A stretch of 64,000 nucleotides of DNA from Arthrobacter sp. ATA002. GTDB lineage: Bacteria; Actinomycetota; Actinomycetes; Actinomycetales; Micrococcaceae. The stretch covers positions 1,178,001-1,242,000 of the forward strand of contig NZ_CP114015.1 of NCBI RefSeq assembly GCF_026898095.1, in the 5' to 3' direction. The notes under the pieces were generated by a model. The model was not told where the DNA came from. It saw only the letters and a program-made list of their open reading frames with translations, and made no database searches. Shown here piece by piece: positions 32,943 through 41,605 of this stretch (position 1 is its first letter; every line of letters starts with the position of its first letter). Both the position numbers and the translations under genes were made by a program.

Positions 32943-33346
32943 GTGCCCCGCGCGGAAAGGCGGGACACCGGATCGGCGGTGGTGGACTTCGTGCTGGTTG
33001 GAGCGCTGGCCACGCTGCTCTTCCTGAGCATCATTCAACTGGCGCTCGTGCTGCACGTGCGCAACACCCTGATCGACGCCGCTGCTTCCGGCGCCCGCTA
33101 CGGCACCCTCGCGGACCGCACCCCGGAGGACGGTGCCGAACGCGCCGCCGATCTCATCCGCGTGGCGCTCGCCGATTCGCTGGCCGAGGATGTGTCCGTC
33201 TCGGAGACCACCGAGGGCGGCGTGCGGATGCTCAAGGTCACGGTGCGGGCGCCCTGCCGGTGGTGGGGTTCCTGGGGCCCAGCGGCGGATTGGAGGTGAC
33301 CGGTCATGGGGTCTTTGGCTACGCGGACGCCGGGTCCGCCGGCTGA
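32943..33346 (+). CDS. TadE-like pseudopilin (frameshifted as read)
   Basis: The corrected length is 134 residues: DTGSAVVDFVLVGALATLLFL is the TadE motif followed by its single membrane helix, then a beta-rich extracytoplasmic domain. The start is uncertain; GTG 32943 is the best in-frame choice after the upstream stop. The frame breaks at CCC 33252-33254; adding one C gives RAPLPVVGFLGPSGGLEV and moves the stop to 33346. It then overlaps the next TadE-like gene by about 40 nt. Confidence 0.75.
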
Positions 33347-33791
33347 CGGCGCCGCTGCGGGCAGCGGCGGAGAGGCGGCCGGTTCCGAGGACGGCAGCGC
33401 CGTGGTGGAGTTCATCTTCCTGGGTCTGCTGCTGCTGGTACCCGTCATCTACCTCATCGTGATGGCGGGCCAGGTGCAGGGCGCTGCTTTCGCCGCCACA
33501 GGTGCGGCCGAGTCGGCGGCGAAAGTGTACGCCGCTGCGGGCGACCCCGTCGCCGGCGAGCAGCAGGCAAGAACCGCCGCCGAGCTGGCCTTTGCCGACT
33601 TTGGATTCGAACCGGCGGGGCTGCTGCTGGATATTTCCTGTTCCGCGCAGTGCCTGGCCCCCGGTACGACGGTGACTGCGTTGGTGAGCTTCGACGTTCC
33701 GCTGCCGCTCGGCTCCGGCCTTCCGGGGCCGGGCTTTGCCCCGGTTACCGTTGATGCCGTTTCCACCCAGATCGTGGAGCGTTACGGATGA
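33306..33791 (+). CDS. TadE-family pseudopilin
   Basis: A 161-residue protein with a Gly/Ala-rich N-terminus, the motif DGSAVVEFIFLGLLLLVPVIYL that joins the TadE signature to its membrane helix, and an extracytoplasmic domain with two cysteines (SCSAQC) that could form a disulfide. The start at ATG 33306 overlaps the preceding gene; a start further downstream cannot be excluded. It ends 4 nt inside the next gene (ATGA). Confidence 0.75.
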   Translation: MGSLATRTPGPPADGAAAGSGGEAAGSEDGSAVVEFIFLGLLLLVPVIYLIVMAGQVQGAAFAATGAAESAAKVYAAAGDPVAGEQQARTAAELAFADFGFEPAGLLLDISCSAQCLAPGTTVTALVSFDVPLPLGSGLPGPGFAPVTVDAVSTQIVERYG

Positions 33792-34273
33792 GCGGGCAGG
33801 GAGGCACGGCACCGCCGGGCACCCGCCTGCGGTCCGCGGCCCGCGGCGAAGAAGGGCAAATCGGGGTGCTTATCCTCGGCTACCTGTTGGTAAGCCTGCT
33901 GGTGCTCACTGTGGTGATGGGCGCATCCGCGCTGTACCTGGGGCATAAAAAACTGCTGTCGACGGCGGACGCCGCCGCCCTCGCCGCCGCGGACACCTTC
34001 TCGCTGGGCCAGTCGGGGGATCCCGCCGGAGGACCGGCCGCAGTACTGGATCCCGGAGCAGTGCAGTCGGAGGTGAACCGGTACCTTTCGGTAACGAATG
34101 CCGCTGAACGCCTGCCCGGCCTGGCCGTCGCTGCCGAAACCGGCACCGCAGACGGGCGCACCGCCCGCGTGGTGCTCACCGGCGTCGTTCATCCGCCGCT
34201 GGTGAACTTCCTGGTGCCGGGCGGAATCCCGATCACCGTCGTGGCCGAGGCCCGGGCACGGCTCAGCCAGTAG
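33788..34273 (+). CDS. TadG-related pilus assembly protein
   Basis: A 161-residue protein with GEEGQIGVLILGYLLVSLLV, a short pre-helix motif plus membrane segment, followed by LSTADAAALAAADT, which is the conserved start of the TadG/Flp-pilus-assembly family. The remainder is a small extracytoplasmic domain. It closes the Tad operon, overlapping the preceding gene by 4 nt and convergent with the small minus-strand genes 12 bp downstream. Confidence 0.78.
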   Translation: MSGQGGTAPPGTRLRSAARGEEGQIGVLILGYLLVSLLVLTVVMGASALYLGHKKLLSTADAAALAAADTFSLGQSGDPAGGPAAVLDPGAVQSEVNRYLSVTNAAERLPGLAVAAETGTADGRTARVVLTGVVHPPLVNFLVPGGIPITVVAEARARLSQ

Positions 34274-34285
34274 CCGGGCGGCGGG

Positions 34286-34489
34286 TCAGGACGCCCGGGC
34301 CTGTTCCCCGGCGGCAGCCGGCGGGTGGCCCCATCCGTCGTGGTCGATGTCCAGCAGGCAGCCGTCCCCGCCGTAACACAGCGTGGCAGGTTCGCCGAAG
34401 AGTTCGCAGTCCGGGTCGGGGCAGCGGTCCTTGACGGACGCCGCATACTCGTTGGCGAAATGCAGGTCCCACTCATCCGTCTTGGTCAT
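34286..34489 (-). CDS. Small cysteine-containing hypothetical protein
   Basis: A 67-residue protein with four cysteines in C-x5-C-x9-C-x5-C-like spacing (RCPDPDCEL, TLCYGGDGCLLD), which could bind zinc or form disulfides. Its ATG overlaps the stop of the 40-residue gene upstream by 4 nt (ATGA) and it has no good ribosome binding site of its own, so it is probably translated by coupling. Function unknown. Confidence 0.65.
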   Translation of the reverse strand: MTKTDEWDLHFANEYAASVKDRCPDPDCELFGEPATLCYGGDGCLLDIDHDGWGHPPAAAGEQARAS

Positions 34490-34608
34490 GGCCCAGGGTC
34501 ACCTTCGGCGGCCAGGGTTTCGAGCTCATCCAAAGTGTATTTGCGCCCGGATTCCGGGTGGCGGACGGGCGCCGGTGCAGTTGGTTCTTCAGCTTTCCTG
34601 GTGCTCAC
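34486..34608 (-). CDS. 40-residue small protein coupled to the downstream small gene
   Basis: GTG at 34608 follows AGGAGGAGCCGACT, one of the best ribosome binding sites in the window. The product is MSTRKAEEPTAPAPVRHPES followed by GRKYTLDELETLAAEGDPGP, basic then acidic with a short predicted helix. It ends in an ATGA overlap with the 67-residue gene. The strong start signal and coupling support a real gene. It is divergent from prfB. Confidence 0.65.
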   Translation of the reverse strand: MSTRKAEEPTAPAPVRHPESGRKYTLDELETLAAEGDPGP

Positions 34609-34774
34609 AGTCGGCTCCTCCTGCGGGGTCGTGCGGAACTGCTCACTGACAGAACCAAGATACGTCCGAAGGAGGCGAATTCCGGAAACGGCAGGCCGGT
34701 CTGTGCAATATGCCATACCGGCGCAACCGGAACGGACCGGCAGTCGTACACAGCGCCGCCGCAGGCACATGGCG

Positions 34775-34789
34775 TAGGCTGTAAACACC
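34775..34789 (+). promoter_or_regulatory. Probable -10 element giving a leaderless or near-leaderless prfB mRNA
   Basis: TAGGCT at 34775-34780 ends 9 nt before the prfB ATG. With the usual 6-8 nt from -10 box to start point, transcription would begin at or within a few bases of the ATG. No Shine-Dalgarno sequence precedes the ATG, which agrees with leaderless translation. Confidence 0.45.
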
Positions 34790-35907
34790 ATGGCTGAAAT
34801 TGATTTTCCCGCGGAGATCCGCGCCCTCAGGTCCACATTCGCGTCCATCGAGCAGGTCTCCGATGTAGCGGCGATCAAAGAGGACATCGCAGAGCTCAGT
34901 GAAATGGCGGGGGTTCCCGACCTGTGGGACGACCCGGCGGAGGCGCAGAAGATCACCTCCAAGCTCTCCCACAGGCAAACCGCGCTGGAACGGCTGGAGA
35001 AGCTGGAGTCCCGCATCGACGACCTCGAGGTCCTTGTCGAGCTGGCGCAGGACGAGGCGGACGCGGAGTCCAAGGCTGAAGCCGCGGTTGAGCTGGAGTC
35101 CCTCCGCGCCTCCCTGTCCCAGCTTGAGGTGGTCACGCTGCTCTCCGGCGAGTACGACGAGCGCGAAGCCGTCGTAACGATCCGGTCCGGAGCCGGGGAG
35201 TGGATGCCGCGGACTTCGCTGAGATGCTGCTGCGCATGTATTTGCGCTGGGCGGAACGCCATGGATACCCCACCACGGTGCTGGACACCTCCTATGCGGA
35301 GGAAGCGGGCCTGAAATCGGCCACCTTCGAAGTGAAGGCTCCCTATGCTTTCGGAACCCTGGTGGTCGAGGCCGGCACACACCGGCTGGTGCGCATCAGC
35401 CCGTTCGATAACCAGGGCCGCCGCCAGACGTCGTTTGCCGCCGTCGAGGTTATTCCGTTGATCGAGGCGACCGACCACATTGACATTCCCGACAACGACA
35501 TTCGGGTGGACGTTTTCCGTTCTTCCGGCCCCGGCGGGCAGTCGGTGAACACCACTGACTCCGCCGTGCGCCTGACCCACCTTCCCACCGGCACCGTCGT
35601 CTCCATGCAGAACGAGAAATCGCAGCTGCAAAACCGGGCGGCGGCAATGCGGGTGCTGCAGTCGCGCCTGCTGCTGTTAAAGAAGGAACAGGAAGACGCC
35701 GAGAAGAAGGCGTTCGCCGGCGACGTGAAGGCGTCGTGGGGTGACCAAATGCGGTCTTACGTGCTGAACCCGTACCAAATGGTCAAGGACCTGCGCACTG
35801 AACATGAGGTGGGCAACACCTCCGCGGTGTTCGACGGCGAGATTGACGACTTCATCGACGCCGGTATCCGCTGGCGGGCCAACGGCAGCGTGTCTGCACG
35901 GAAATGA
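34790..35907 (+). CDS. prfB: Peptide chain release factor 2
   Basis: Terminates translation at UGA and UAA. The corrected protein is 372 residues with the RF2 stop-codon tripeptide SPF (in RISPFDNQ) and the peptidyl-transferase-centre motif [10 protein letters not shown]. The frame breaks at GGGG 35195-35198, about codon 136; adding one G gives [18 protein letters not shown]. The break is not at the site of the programmed frameshift known in many bacteria, which lies near codon 25 next to a UGA, so it is best read as a sequence error in an essential gene. Confidence 0.93.
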
Positions 35908-35921
35908 CCCGGCCCCGGCTT

Positions 35922-36156
35922 TGGGTGCATCAACATTTCCAGCGTTCACAGGCTGCGCGCATCCGCGTTCAAGTGCCTGCGTGAGCGCCAAACACGGTCC
36001 TGAGGGGTTGTCCAAGGTCACCGCCCTCAAGGGACGGTCAAGCGGCTTGTGGAACCTCAGGAAGCTGCATCCCTGGCCGCATGGCCCGCAGGCGGCGACG
36101 CCGGAATGGCCACCGGCGCGTCGTACACGCTGGACGGGGGCTGGTCCGCGCGGTAA
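35922..36156 (+). pseudogene. Decayed 3-hydroxybutyrate dehydrogenase-like SDR remnant
   Basis: Pieces of a short-chain dehydrogenase are readable in different frames and in the right order. First comes GCINISSVHRLRASAFK, the SDR strand with the catalytic serine. Then comes CVSAKHGPEGLSKVTALKG, the Y-x3-K segment with Cys replacing the catalytic Tyr. Finally RLVEPQEAASLAAW and ATGASYTLDGGWSAR with a stop form the C-terminus. The N-terminal Rossmann half and roughly 70 residues between KVTAL and RLVEP are missing. Unlike the single-base breaks elsewhere, this combination cannot be fixed by adding one base, so it is probably a true pseudogene. The closest family by motif is 3-hydroxybutyrate dehydrogenase. 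Confidence 0.75.
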
Positions 36157-36253
36157 CGGCGGACCCGGCCGGGGTCCGGAGCAGGGGCCCCGGAGGATGC
36201 GGGGCGGGGGCGACACACCGGCCGGAATCGGGACCTTCGGGTAGAACCGCCGA

Positions 36254-36259
36254 TATAGT
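36254..36259 (+). promoter_or_regulatory. Possible -10 box of the ftsE operon
   Basis: TATAGT matches the actinobacterial -10 consensus TAnnnT and lies about 70 bp upstream of ftsE, after the pseudogene. No clear -35 element is visible. Confidence 0.4.
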
Positions 36260-36328
36260 CGAACAGCCGGCGCCCTTATCCCGAACCAAGGCCCGTCTTC
36301 CGGCCGCACCGACGGGCGCTAAGCAGAC

Positions 36329-37116
36329 ATGATCACTTTCGACAACGTCACCAAGGTCTATGACCGCACTTCCCGGCCCGCCCTGAACTCCGTCAACCTT
36401 GAAGTTGACCGCGGAGAGTTCGTGTTCCTGGTTGGTGCGTCCGGATCGGGGAAGTCCACTTTATCCGGCTTATCCTCAAGGAGGAGCACGCATCCCGCGG
36501 GACCGTGTATGTTGCTGGCTCCAACGTCGCCAAGATCCCGAGCTGGCGCGTGCCGCGCCTGCGGCGCGGAATCGGCGTCGTTTTCCAGGACTTCCGCCTG
36601 CTGCCTAACAAGACAGTTTTTGCCAACGTGGCGTTTGCCATGCAGGTGATTGGCCGGAGCCGGGCCGTCATCCGCGACTCGGTGCCCGAAGTCCTCAAGA
36701 CTGTTGGACTGGAAGGCAAGGACAACCGTTTGCCCCACGAGCTTTCCGGCGGCGAGCAGCAGCGCGTGGCCATTGCCCGCGCGATCGTCAACAAGCCGGG
36801 CATATTGCTTGCTGATGAACCCACCGGAAACCTGGACCCCACCACCTCGCTGGGGATCATGAAGGTCCTGGACCGGATCAACCAAAACGGCACCACCGTG
36901 GTGATGGCCACGCACGACGACGATATCGTCAACGAGATGCGCAAACGCGTGGTGGAGCTGCACCACGGAAAGATTATCCGCGATGAACGCGAAGGCATTT
37001 ATCTGGGCGCCCCGGAGACGCGGCAGGTGAGCATCGTCCGGCAGGATACCGATGGTCCCGGCACCGAAGAGCCGGACGGCGGGAACGGCTCCGCCGGGAC
37101 GGGGGCAGCCAAATGA
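36329..37116 (+). CDS. ftsE: Cell-division ABC ATPase FtsE
   Basis: Works with FtsX to activate septal peptidoglycan hydrolases. The corrected 262-residue protein has Walker [10 protein letters not shown], signature [14 protein letters not shown], Walker [14 protein letters not shown] and ATHDDDIV, plus a C-terminal acidic/Gly-rich tail of about 35 residues not typical of FtsE. The frame breaks at TTT 36460-36462; adding one T gives [17 protein letters not shown]. The end overlaps ftsX by 4 nt. Confidence 0.93.
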
Positions 37117-38024
37117 GGCTTGCATTCGTCCTGGGGGAAATCGGTTCGGGTATCCGCAGGAACCTGTCCATGGTGGTCTCGGTCATTCTCGTTACCTTCG
37201 TATCGCTCACCTTCGTGGGTGCTGCCGGGCTCCTGCAGCTGCAGATCGGCCAGATGAAGGGGTACTGGTACGACAAGGTGCAGGTGGCGGTTTTCCTGTG
37301 CGTGGACTCCTCGACCACTCCGTCCTGTGCCTCCGGCCCGGTGACGGACGAACAGCGCACGGCCATCGAAGAAGAGCTCGAATCCCCGGCCTTCGCCCAG
37401 TACGTTGCTTCCGTGGACTACGAGGACCAGGAAACGGCGCTGGGGCACTTCCGGGATCAGTTTGCCAATTCCCCGCTGGTCGATTCGGTGACGGCGGACC
37501 AGCTGCCGGAGTCCTTCCGTGTGTCCCTGGTGGACCCGGAAAAGTACGAGGTAATTAACGAAGCATTTTCCTCCATGCCCGGAGTGGAAACTGTCAGCGA
37601 CCAGCGCGAACTCCTGGAGAAAGTCTTCTCCTTTATGAACATGGCGTCGCTGATTGCACTGATCATTGCCGGCGTGATGCTGGTCTGCGCCATTCTGCTG
37701 ATTGCCACCACCATCCGGCTCTCGGCCTTTAGCCGCAGGCGCGAAACAGGCATTATGCGCCTGGTCGGAGCTTCCAAGGTGGTGATCCAGCTTCCGTTCG
37801 TGCTGGAAGGCGTGATCGCCGCGGTCATCGGCGCCGTCCTGGCATCGGGTACGCTGTGGGCGGTGGCACATTTCTTCATTGGTGCCCTGGCCAAGGCCTA
37901 CCCGGCAACTGCGTTCATCAGCGCCCAGCAGGTACTGGTACTGAGCCCTGTTCTACTCGTTGTTGGTGCGCTTTTGGCAGGCATTTCCTCGCTGCTGACG
38001 CTCCGAAGGTACTTAAAGGTTTAG
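37113..38024 (+). CDS. ftsX: Cell-division permease FtsX
   Basis: A 303-residue protein with an N-terminal membrane segment, an extracytoplasmic domain of about 130 residues containing two cysteines ([15 protein letters not shown], as in actinobacterial FtsX), and three C-terminal membrane segments with the MacB-like [14 protein letters not shown] loop. It transmits ATP hydrolysis by FtsE to a periplasmic hydrolase, for which the adjacent M23 protein is the obvious candidate. The start overlaps ftsE (ATGA). Confidence 0.93.
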   Translation: MRLAFVLGEIGSGIRRNLSMVVSVILVTFVSLTFVGAAGLLQLQIGQMKGYWYDKVQVAVFLCVDSSTTPSCASGPVTDEQRTAIEEELESPAFAQYVASVDYEDQETALGHFRDQFANSPLVDSVTADQLPESFRVSLVDPEKYEVINEAFSSMPGVETVSDQRELLEKVFSFMNMASLIALIIAGVMLVCAILLIATTIRLSAFSRRRETGIMRLVGASKVVIQLPFVLEGVIAAVIGAVLASGTLWAVAHFFIGALAKAYPATAFISAQQVLVLSPVLLVVGALLAGISSLLTLRRYLKV

Positions 38025-38077
38025 AGTGTTGCAAACTCCGGAAAGAAAGCTGACAAACTCCATGGACGGTTCCATCA

Positions 38078-39484
38078 ATGGTTAGCGCTCATCCGCGGCA
38101 GGCGCTGAAGCCTGCCCAGCGCAAAACTGTGATTGGCGTGGTCGCTTCGGCGATGCTGACGCTGACCCTTGCATTCAGCGGAACCGCTGCTGCCGATGAA
38201 CTCGACGACCGCAAGGCCGCCATCGAGACTGAGCAGCAGAAGGTGCAGGAAACCTACGAGTACCTTGATGCTGAAACCAGCCGGAAAGTCGCCGAGCTGG
38301 CGGTTTACCAGCAGCAGCTGCCGGGGGCGCAGCAGGCCCTGACCGACGCCGAAGGCCGGGTTTCCGCGGCCGCTGGCAAGGTTGCGGCCCTGAACGGCCG
38401 CGTGGCGCTGGCACAGGAGACGCGCAGCACGATCACGGAGCAGATCGCGCAGGACCAGGCAGCCATGGAAGACACGCAGGAGGTGATCGGGCAGATCGCG
38501 GCACAGGCGTACAAGAGCGGGGGCGTACCCTCAAGTTTCTCGCTGATCCTGGGTGCCGACGGCGCCGACAGCCTCACCGACTCCATGGGCTTGGCGGAAC
38601 AGGTGCTGCGCGGCCAGAACGCCGCCATGCAGGAACTGTCCCAGCAGAGCGCAACAAACGTGAACTCCGAAGCGCGGCTGGCCGCCGTCGAGGAAGAGAT
38701 TTCCAGCCTCAGGGAGCAGGCGGAAGCCGCGCTCCAGCTGGAGCAGGAAGCCCGCGACGCGGCTGCCGCCGAAAAGGCCAAAGTCGACACTTTGATCGAG
38801 CAGACTGCTGCGGCAAACGAGGCGCTGGAAGCGCGCAAACCCGTCATCCAGGCACAGCTCGCCTCGCTGGAAACGGCAAAAGCCAAGGTAACCGCCGACA
38901 TTGCTGAACGCCAGCGTGTCCTGCTTGAGCAGGCACGCAAGGAAGAAGAAGCACGGATTGCCGAGGAGAACCGCCGAGCGGCTGAAGAGGCGGCTCGAAA
39001 CAACCGCCCGGCGCCCGCCCCCGCGGTTCCGCCCACAACGCCCACCAATCCCTCGGCGTTTGGCTTGAGCCTTCCCGTTCAGGCACCGATCTCCTCGGGC
39101 TTCGGCTGGCGGGCGACCCCGCCGGGAAGTATCGACTTCTTTGGTACCGGCGGATACCTTCACTCGGGCATCGATTTCGGTGCCAGCTGCGGAACGCCCG
39201 TTTACGCCCCGGCGTCCGGTGAAGTGTGGCGGGCCGACCAGGGTCAGCCCGACGGAATGATTGGGACCGGAAACCGCGTGGTTCTCAACCACGGTGTCAT
39301 CGGAAACAGCGCCCTCGCAACCAACTACTACCACCTGACGAGTTACGTGGTGTCCGTCGGCCAGTGGGTTAACGCCGGCCAGCTCATCGGCTACGTCGGG
39401 ACCACCGGTAATTCCACCGGCTGCCACCTGCACTTCGAGACCGTCCTGAACGGTGCCATGGTTGACCCGATGGGGCTGTTGTAG
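38078..39484 (+). CDS. Secreted coiled-coil M23 peptidoglycan hydrolase
   Basis: A 468-residue protein with a signal peptide (cleavage near GTAAADELDD, about residue 38), two long coiled-coil regions (about 40-125 and 185-310), an Ala/Pro-rich linker and a C-terminal LytM/M23 domain. The zinc ligands are in HSGIDFGA (His-x3-Asp) and HLHFE, so it should be an active endopeptidase. The coiled-coil plus hydrolase layout is that of EnvC/PcsB/RipC proteins, which are recruited and activated by FtsEX. It lies 54 bp after ftsX, the expected FtsEX partner. Confidence 0.9.
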   Translation: MVSAHPRQALKPAQRKTVIGVVASAMLTLTLAFSGTAAADELDDRKAAIETEQQKVQETYEYLDAETSRKVAELAVYQQQLPGAQQALTDAEGRVSAAAGKVAALNGRVALAQETRSTITEQIAQDQAAMEDTQEVIGQIAAQAYKSGGVPSSFSLILGADGADSLTDSMGLAEQVLRGQNAAMQELSQQSATNVNSEARLAAVEEEISSLREQAEAALQLEQEARDAAAAEKAKVDTLIEQTAAANEALEARKPVIQAQLASLETAKAKVTADIAERQRVLLEQARKEEEARIAEENRRAAEEAARNNRPAPAPAVPPTTPTNPSAFGLSLPVQAPISSGFGWRATPPGSIDFFGTGGYLHSGIDFGASCGTPVYAPASGEVWRADQGQPDGMIGTGNRVVLNHGVIGNSALATNYYHLTSYVVSVGQWVNAGQLIGYVGTTGNSTGCHLHFETVLNGAMVDPMGLL

Positions 39485-39526
39485 GCCTACAATAGAGTTT
39501 TCCGCTCATCGAAAAGGAGTTGCACC

Positions 39527-39999
39527 GTGCCCAAAGAAAGTGGCCGTAAGGTAGTGGCCACCAACCGCAAGGCCCGGCACAACTACGAAATCCTCGACAC
39601 CTATGAAGCCGGCATGGTTTTGATGGGAACCGAAGTTAAGTCGCTGCGTGAGGGCCGGGCATCCCTGGTGGACGGGTTCGGCACGTTCTACAACAACGAG
39701 CTGTGGCTTGAAGCCGCCTATATCCCCGAGTACCTCAACGGCAGCTGGACCAACCATTCGGCCCGCCGCCGCAGGAAGCTGCTGCTGCACCGGGAACAGC
39801 TGGACAAGATCCTGCAGAAAACCCGGGAATCCGGGTTCACCATTGTTCCGCTTCAACTGTATTTCCTGGACGGGCGGGCCAAGGTGGAGATAGCCGTGGC
39901 CCGCGGCAAGCGCGACTACGACAAGCGCCAGACCCTGAGGGAAAAACAGGACAACAGGGAAGCACTGCGCGCAATGCGGGAGAAAACCGGGGCGCCTAA
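39527..39999 (+). CDS. smpB: SsrA-binding protein SmpB
   Basis: Binds tmRNA and delivers it to stalled ribosomes. GTG at 39527 follows AAAAGGAGTTGCACC. The core motifs NRKARHNYEI, GTEVKSLREGRASLVDGF and the basic C-terminal tail KRDYDKRQTLREKQD are present. As read, the frame runs on to 40108 (193 residues), too long for the family. Adding one A in AAAA 39983-39986 gives the usual ending REKNRGA and a stop at 39997, for 157 residues. The tmRNA gene follows 191 bp later. Confidence 0.92.
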
Positions 40000-40190
40000 T
40001 GAGCGGTATCTTCCGGGCGCTGCAGTCTGGGGTGGAAGAGGTTCCCGGCCCGGAACCAGCTGGGCCCGGGCGGTAACCACCGTTGACGTGCCAATGGGCT
40101 ATGATTAACGAACCGGCTTGAGGGCCGGTGGTGGTTCCAGCAGGATTGTTCCGGCTGGTTGATAACTGCACAGGGTACTCACACCCACCA

Positions 40191-40556
40191 GGGGATGACA
40201 GGTTTCGACGGTGTTAGTCGAGACAGGTGAAGCGGGCCGAGGATGCAGGGTTATCTCGTAAACGCTCCTTGCAAAACAATAAGTGCCGATTCAAAGCGCA
40301 CTGACTTCGCTCTCGCTGCCTAAGCAGCGGGCATAGTCCGTCAGCCCGGGAATGCTCTCGTCCCGGATCCTGGCGTCATTTAGAGGGCCACTGCTGAACA
40401 CGCCCGCCGTTGGCGTGTTCGGGACTCTTAAACGGCTGGGCCCGGATCAGCTGCTTGTCTGCATGACAGCTGGGGCCAAGAAAATCCACCGCAGACTGCG
40501 CCCGGAGAAGCCCTGACAACACGACATCGGACGGGGGTTCAATTCCCCCATCTCCA
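40191..40556 (+). ncRNA. ssrA: Transfer-messenger RNA (tmRNA)
   Basis: The 5' end ggggatgacagg pairs with catctcc at the 3' end to form the 7-bp acceptor stem (one G-U pair), and the T-arm ggttcaattcc is present. The tag frame runs from gcc at 40285 to taa at 40321 and encodes ADSKRTDFALAA, a typical actinobacterial proteolysis tag. The 3' CCA is not encoded (the sequence continues a-cag), so it must be added after transcription. Confidence 0.96.
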
Positions 40557-40572
40557 CAGCAACAACATCCCG

Positions 40573-40632
40573 AAAAAAGCAGGAAAAGTTTCCGCACCGT
40601 AACAGTGCCGGCAACTTTTCCTGCTTTTTTAT
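40573..40632 (+). terminator. Strong intrinsic terminator of ssrA
   Basis: A perfect 18-bp stem (arms 40573-40590 and 40613-40630), running from an A run into gcaggaaaagtt and ending in a T run, begins 17 nt after the mature tmRNA end. Confidence 0.92.
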
Positions 40633-40914
40633 TTGCCCCGGGGGAATGTACGCGCACAGGAGTTGTTGGTCACACGCCACCGGTTTTGGGCGCTTTGTGC
40701 GTGGGAGCGGAGAGGGGCGGGCAACAGGAATTGCTAGACTTGCAGGAGTCGGAAAACTGATCGTAAGGCAGTGCATTCGGCCTGCCGCTGCCGGCGGTTC
40801 CGCGGACACGCGCGCGCCGGCGCTGCGGCTCGGCAGCACCCGCCCGTACGCGCTCCGTTCGGGCACACGAGCTATAACCGGTCGAAAAGACCCCTGTAGG
40901 AGACGCACCACTTT
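40633..40914. other. Intergenic region upstream of the UDG-like gene
   Basis: About 280 bp of GC-rich sequence between the tmRNA terminator and the next plus-strand gene. It ends with a good ribosome binding site (TAGGAGACGC). I see no gene, attachment-site duplication or integrase remnant next to the tmRNA, although ssrA 3' ends are frequent integration targets. Confidence 0.6.
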
Positions 40915-41550
40915 ATGCAAAGCCTGGACCCCGGAATACAGTCCGAAGAACTCTGGAACCGCCGCTACGATGACAACGTTGCTGAAGTAAATCAGCTCTG
41001 TGATTCGCTCAAGGCCTTGAAGCCCGGTACTGAGGTGCCCTACGTCGACCCAATGCACGACGTGGGAGAGACCCGCATTGTGAGCCTGTTCTCCAACATT
41101 GGCACCGCCCACAAGTCCGGCTTCATTACCGCCGGCGATGACGACGCCGTCGCCCGCCTGCTCGGCGTCCACTGGCAGGTGGGACTGCGTCCCGAATATG
41201 TCATGCCCTGGAACACCTACCCCTGGTTTGTTCCCGGGGAACCCAACGGCAAGCTCACCAAGGAACAGATCCAGGAAGGCCTCAAGCCGCTGCTGCGCTT
41301 CCTGGCGTTGGTGCCCCGTGCGTCAGTGATCGTCGCGCACGGCACGGAAGCACAGCGGCTTTGTGCTGCCTTTCTGAAGACGGAAAACCGCATGATCTAC
41401 CGCCGCAGCTTCAAGATTTACAAGGCGCGCTCAGTTGACGGCCGGGCGTTCGGCGCCACGGCGGAGCGGCAGGAAGAAGGCCTTGCGACCATGCGGATTG
41501 CCTACAAGGATGCCATGGCCCGGACCGGGCTGGCCCTTCCCGGCAGCTAG
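40915..41550 (+). CDS. Uracil-DNA glycosylase-superfamily-like protein
   Basis: A 211-residue soluble protein. The stretch ETRIVSLFSNIGTAHKSG, then VMPWNTYPWF and later PRASVIVAHGTEAQRL, recall motif A, the Asn-Thr-Tyr-Pro-Trp core and the histidine-containing motif of uracil-DNA glycosylase superfamily enzymes. The classical catalytic residues cannot be placed with certainty, so the activity is inferred. ATG at 40915 follows AGGAGACGCACCACTTT. It is monocistronic, convergent with the next gene through a shared terminator. Confidence 0.65.
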   Translation: MQSLDPGIQSEELWNRRYDDNVAEVNQLCDSLKALKPGTEVPYVDPMHDVGETRIVSLFSNIGTAHKSGFITAGDDDAVARLLGVHWQVGLRPEYVMPWNTYPWFVPGEPNGKLTKEQIQEGLKPLLRFLALVPRASVIVAHGTEAQRLCAAFLKTENRMIYRRSFKIYKARSVDGRAFGATAERQEEGLATMRIAYKDAMARTGLALPGS

Positions 41551-41561
41551 GCGGCGAACAA

Positions 41562-41590
41562 AAGCCGGGCACCGCGCAGGTGCCCGGCTT
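41562..41590. terminator. Bidirectional terminator
   Basis: A perfect 12-bp stem (aagccgggcacc / ggtgcccggctt) with a 5-nt loop between two convergent genes; A and T runs flank it on the appropriate sides. Confidence 0.82.
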
Positions 41591-41605
41591 GCCTGTCCGG
41601 GCCGG

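Noticed and set aside
35190..35200. Programmed ribosomal frameshift in prfB
   Set aside because: The known programmed site is near codon 25 with an in-frame UGA and a Shine-Dalgarno-like stimulator; here the break is at about codon 136 in a G run, identical in kind to breaks in many other genes.
40000..40108. C-terminal extension of SmpB as read (RYLPGAAVWGG onward)
   Set aside because: It exceeds the family length by about 36 residues and disappears when one A is restored at 39983-39986.
40557..40914. Mobile element integrated at the tmRNA 3' end
   Set aside because: No integrase, no repeated tmRNA 3' end and no change in composition; the terminator of ssrA is intact.
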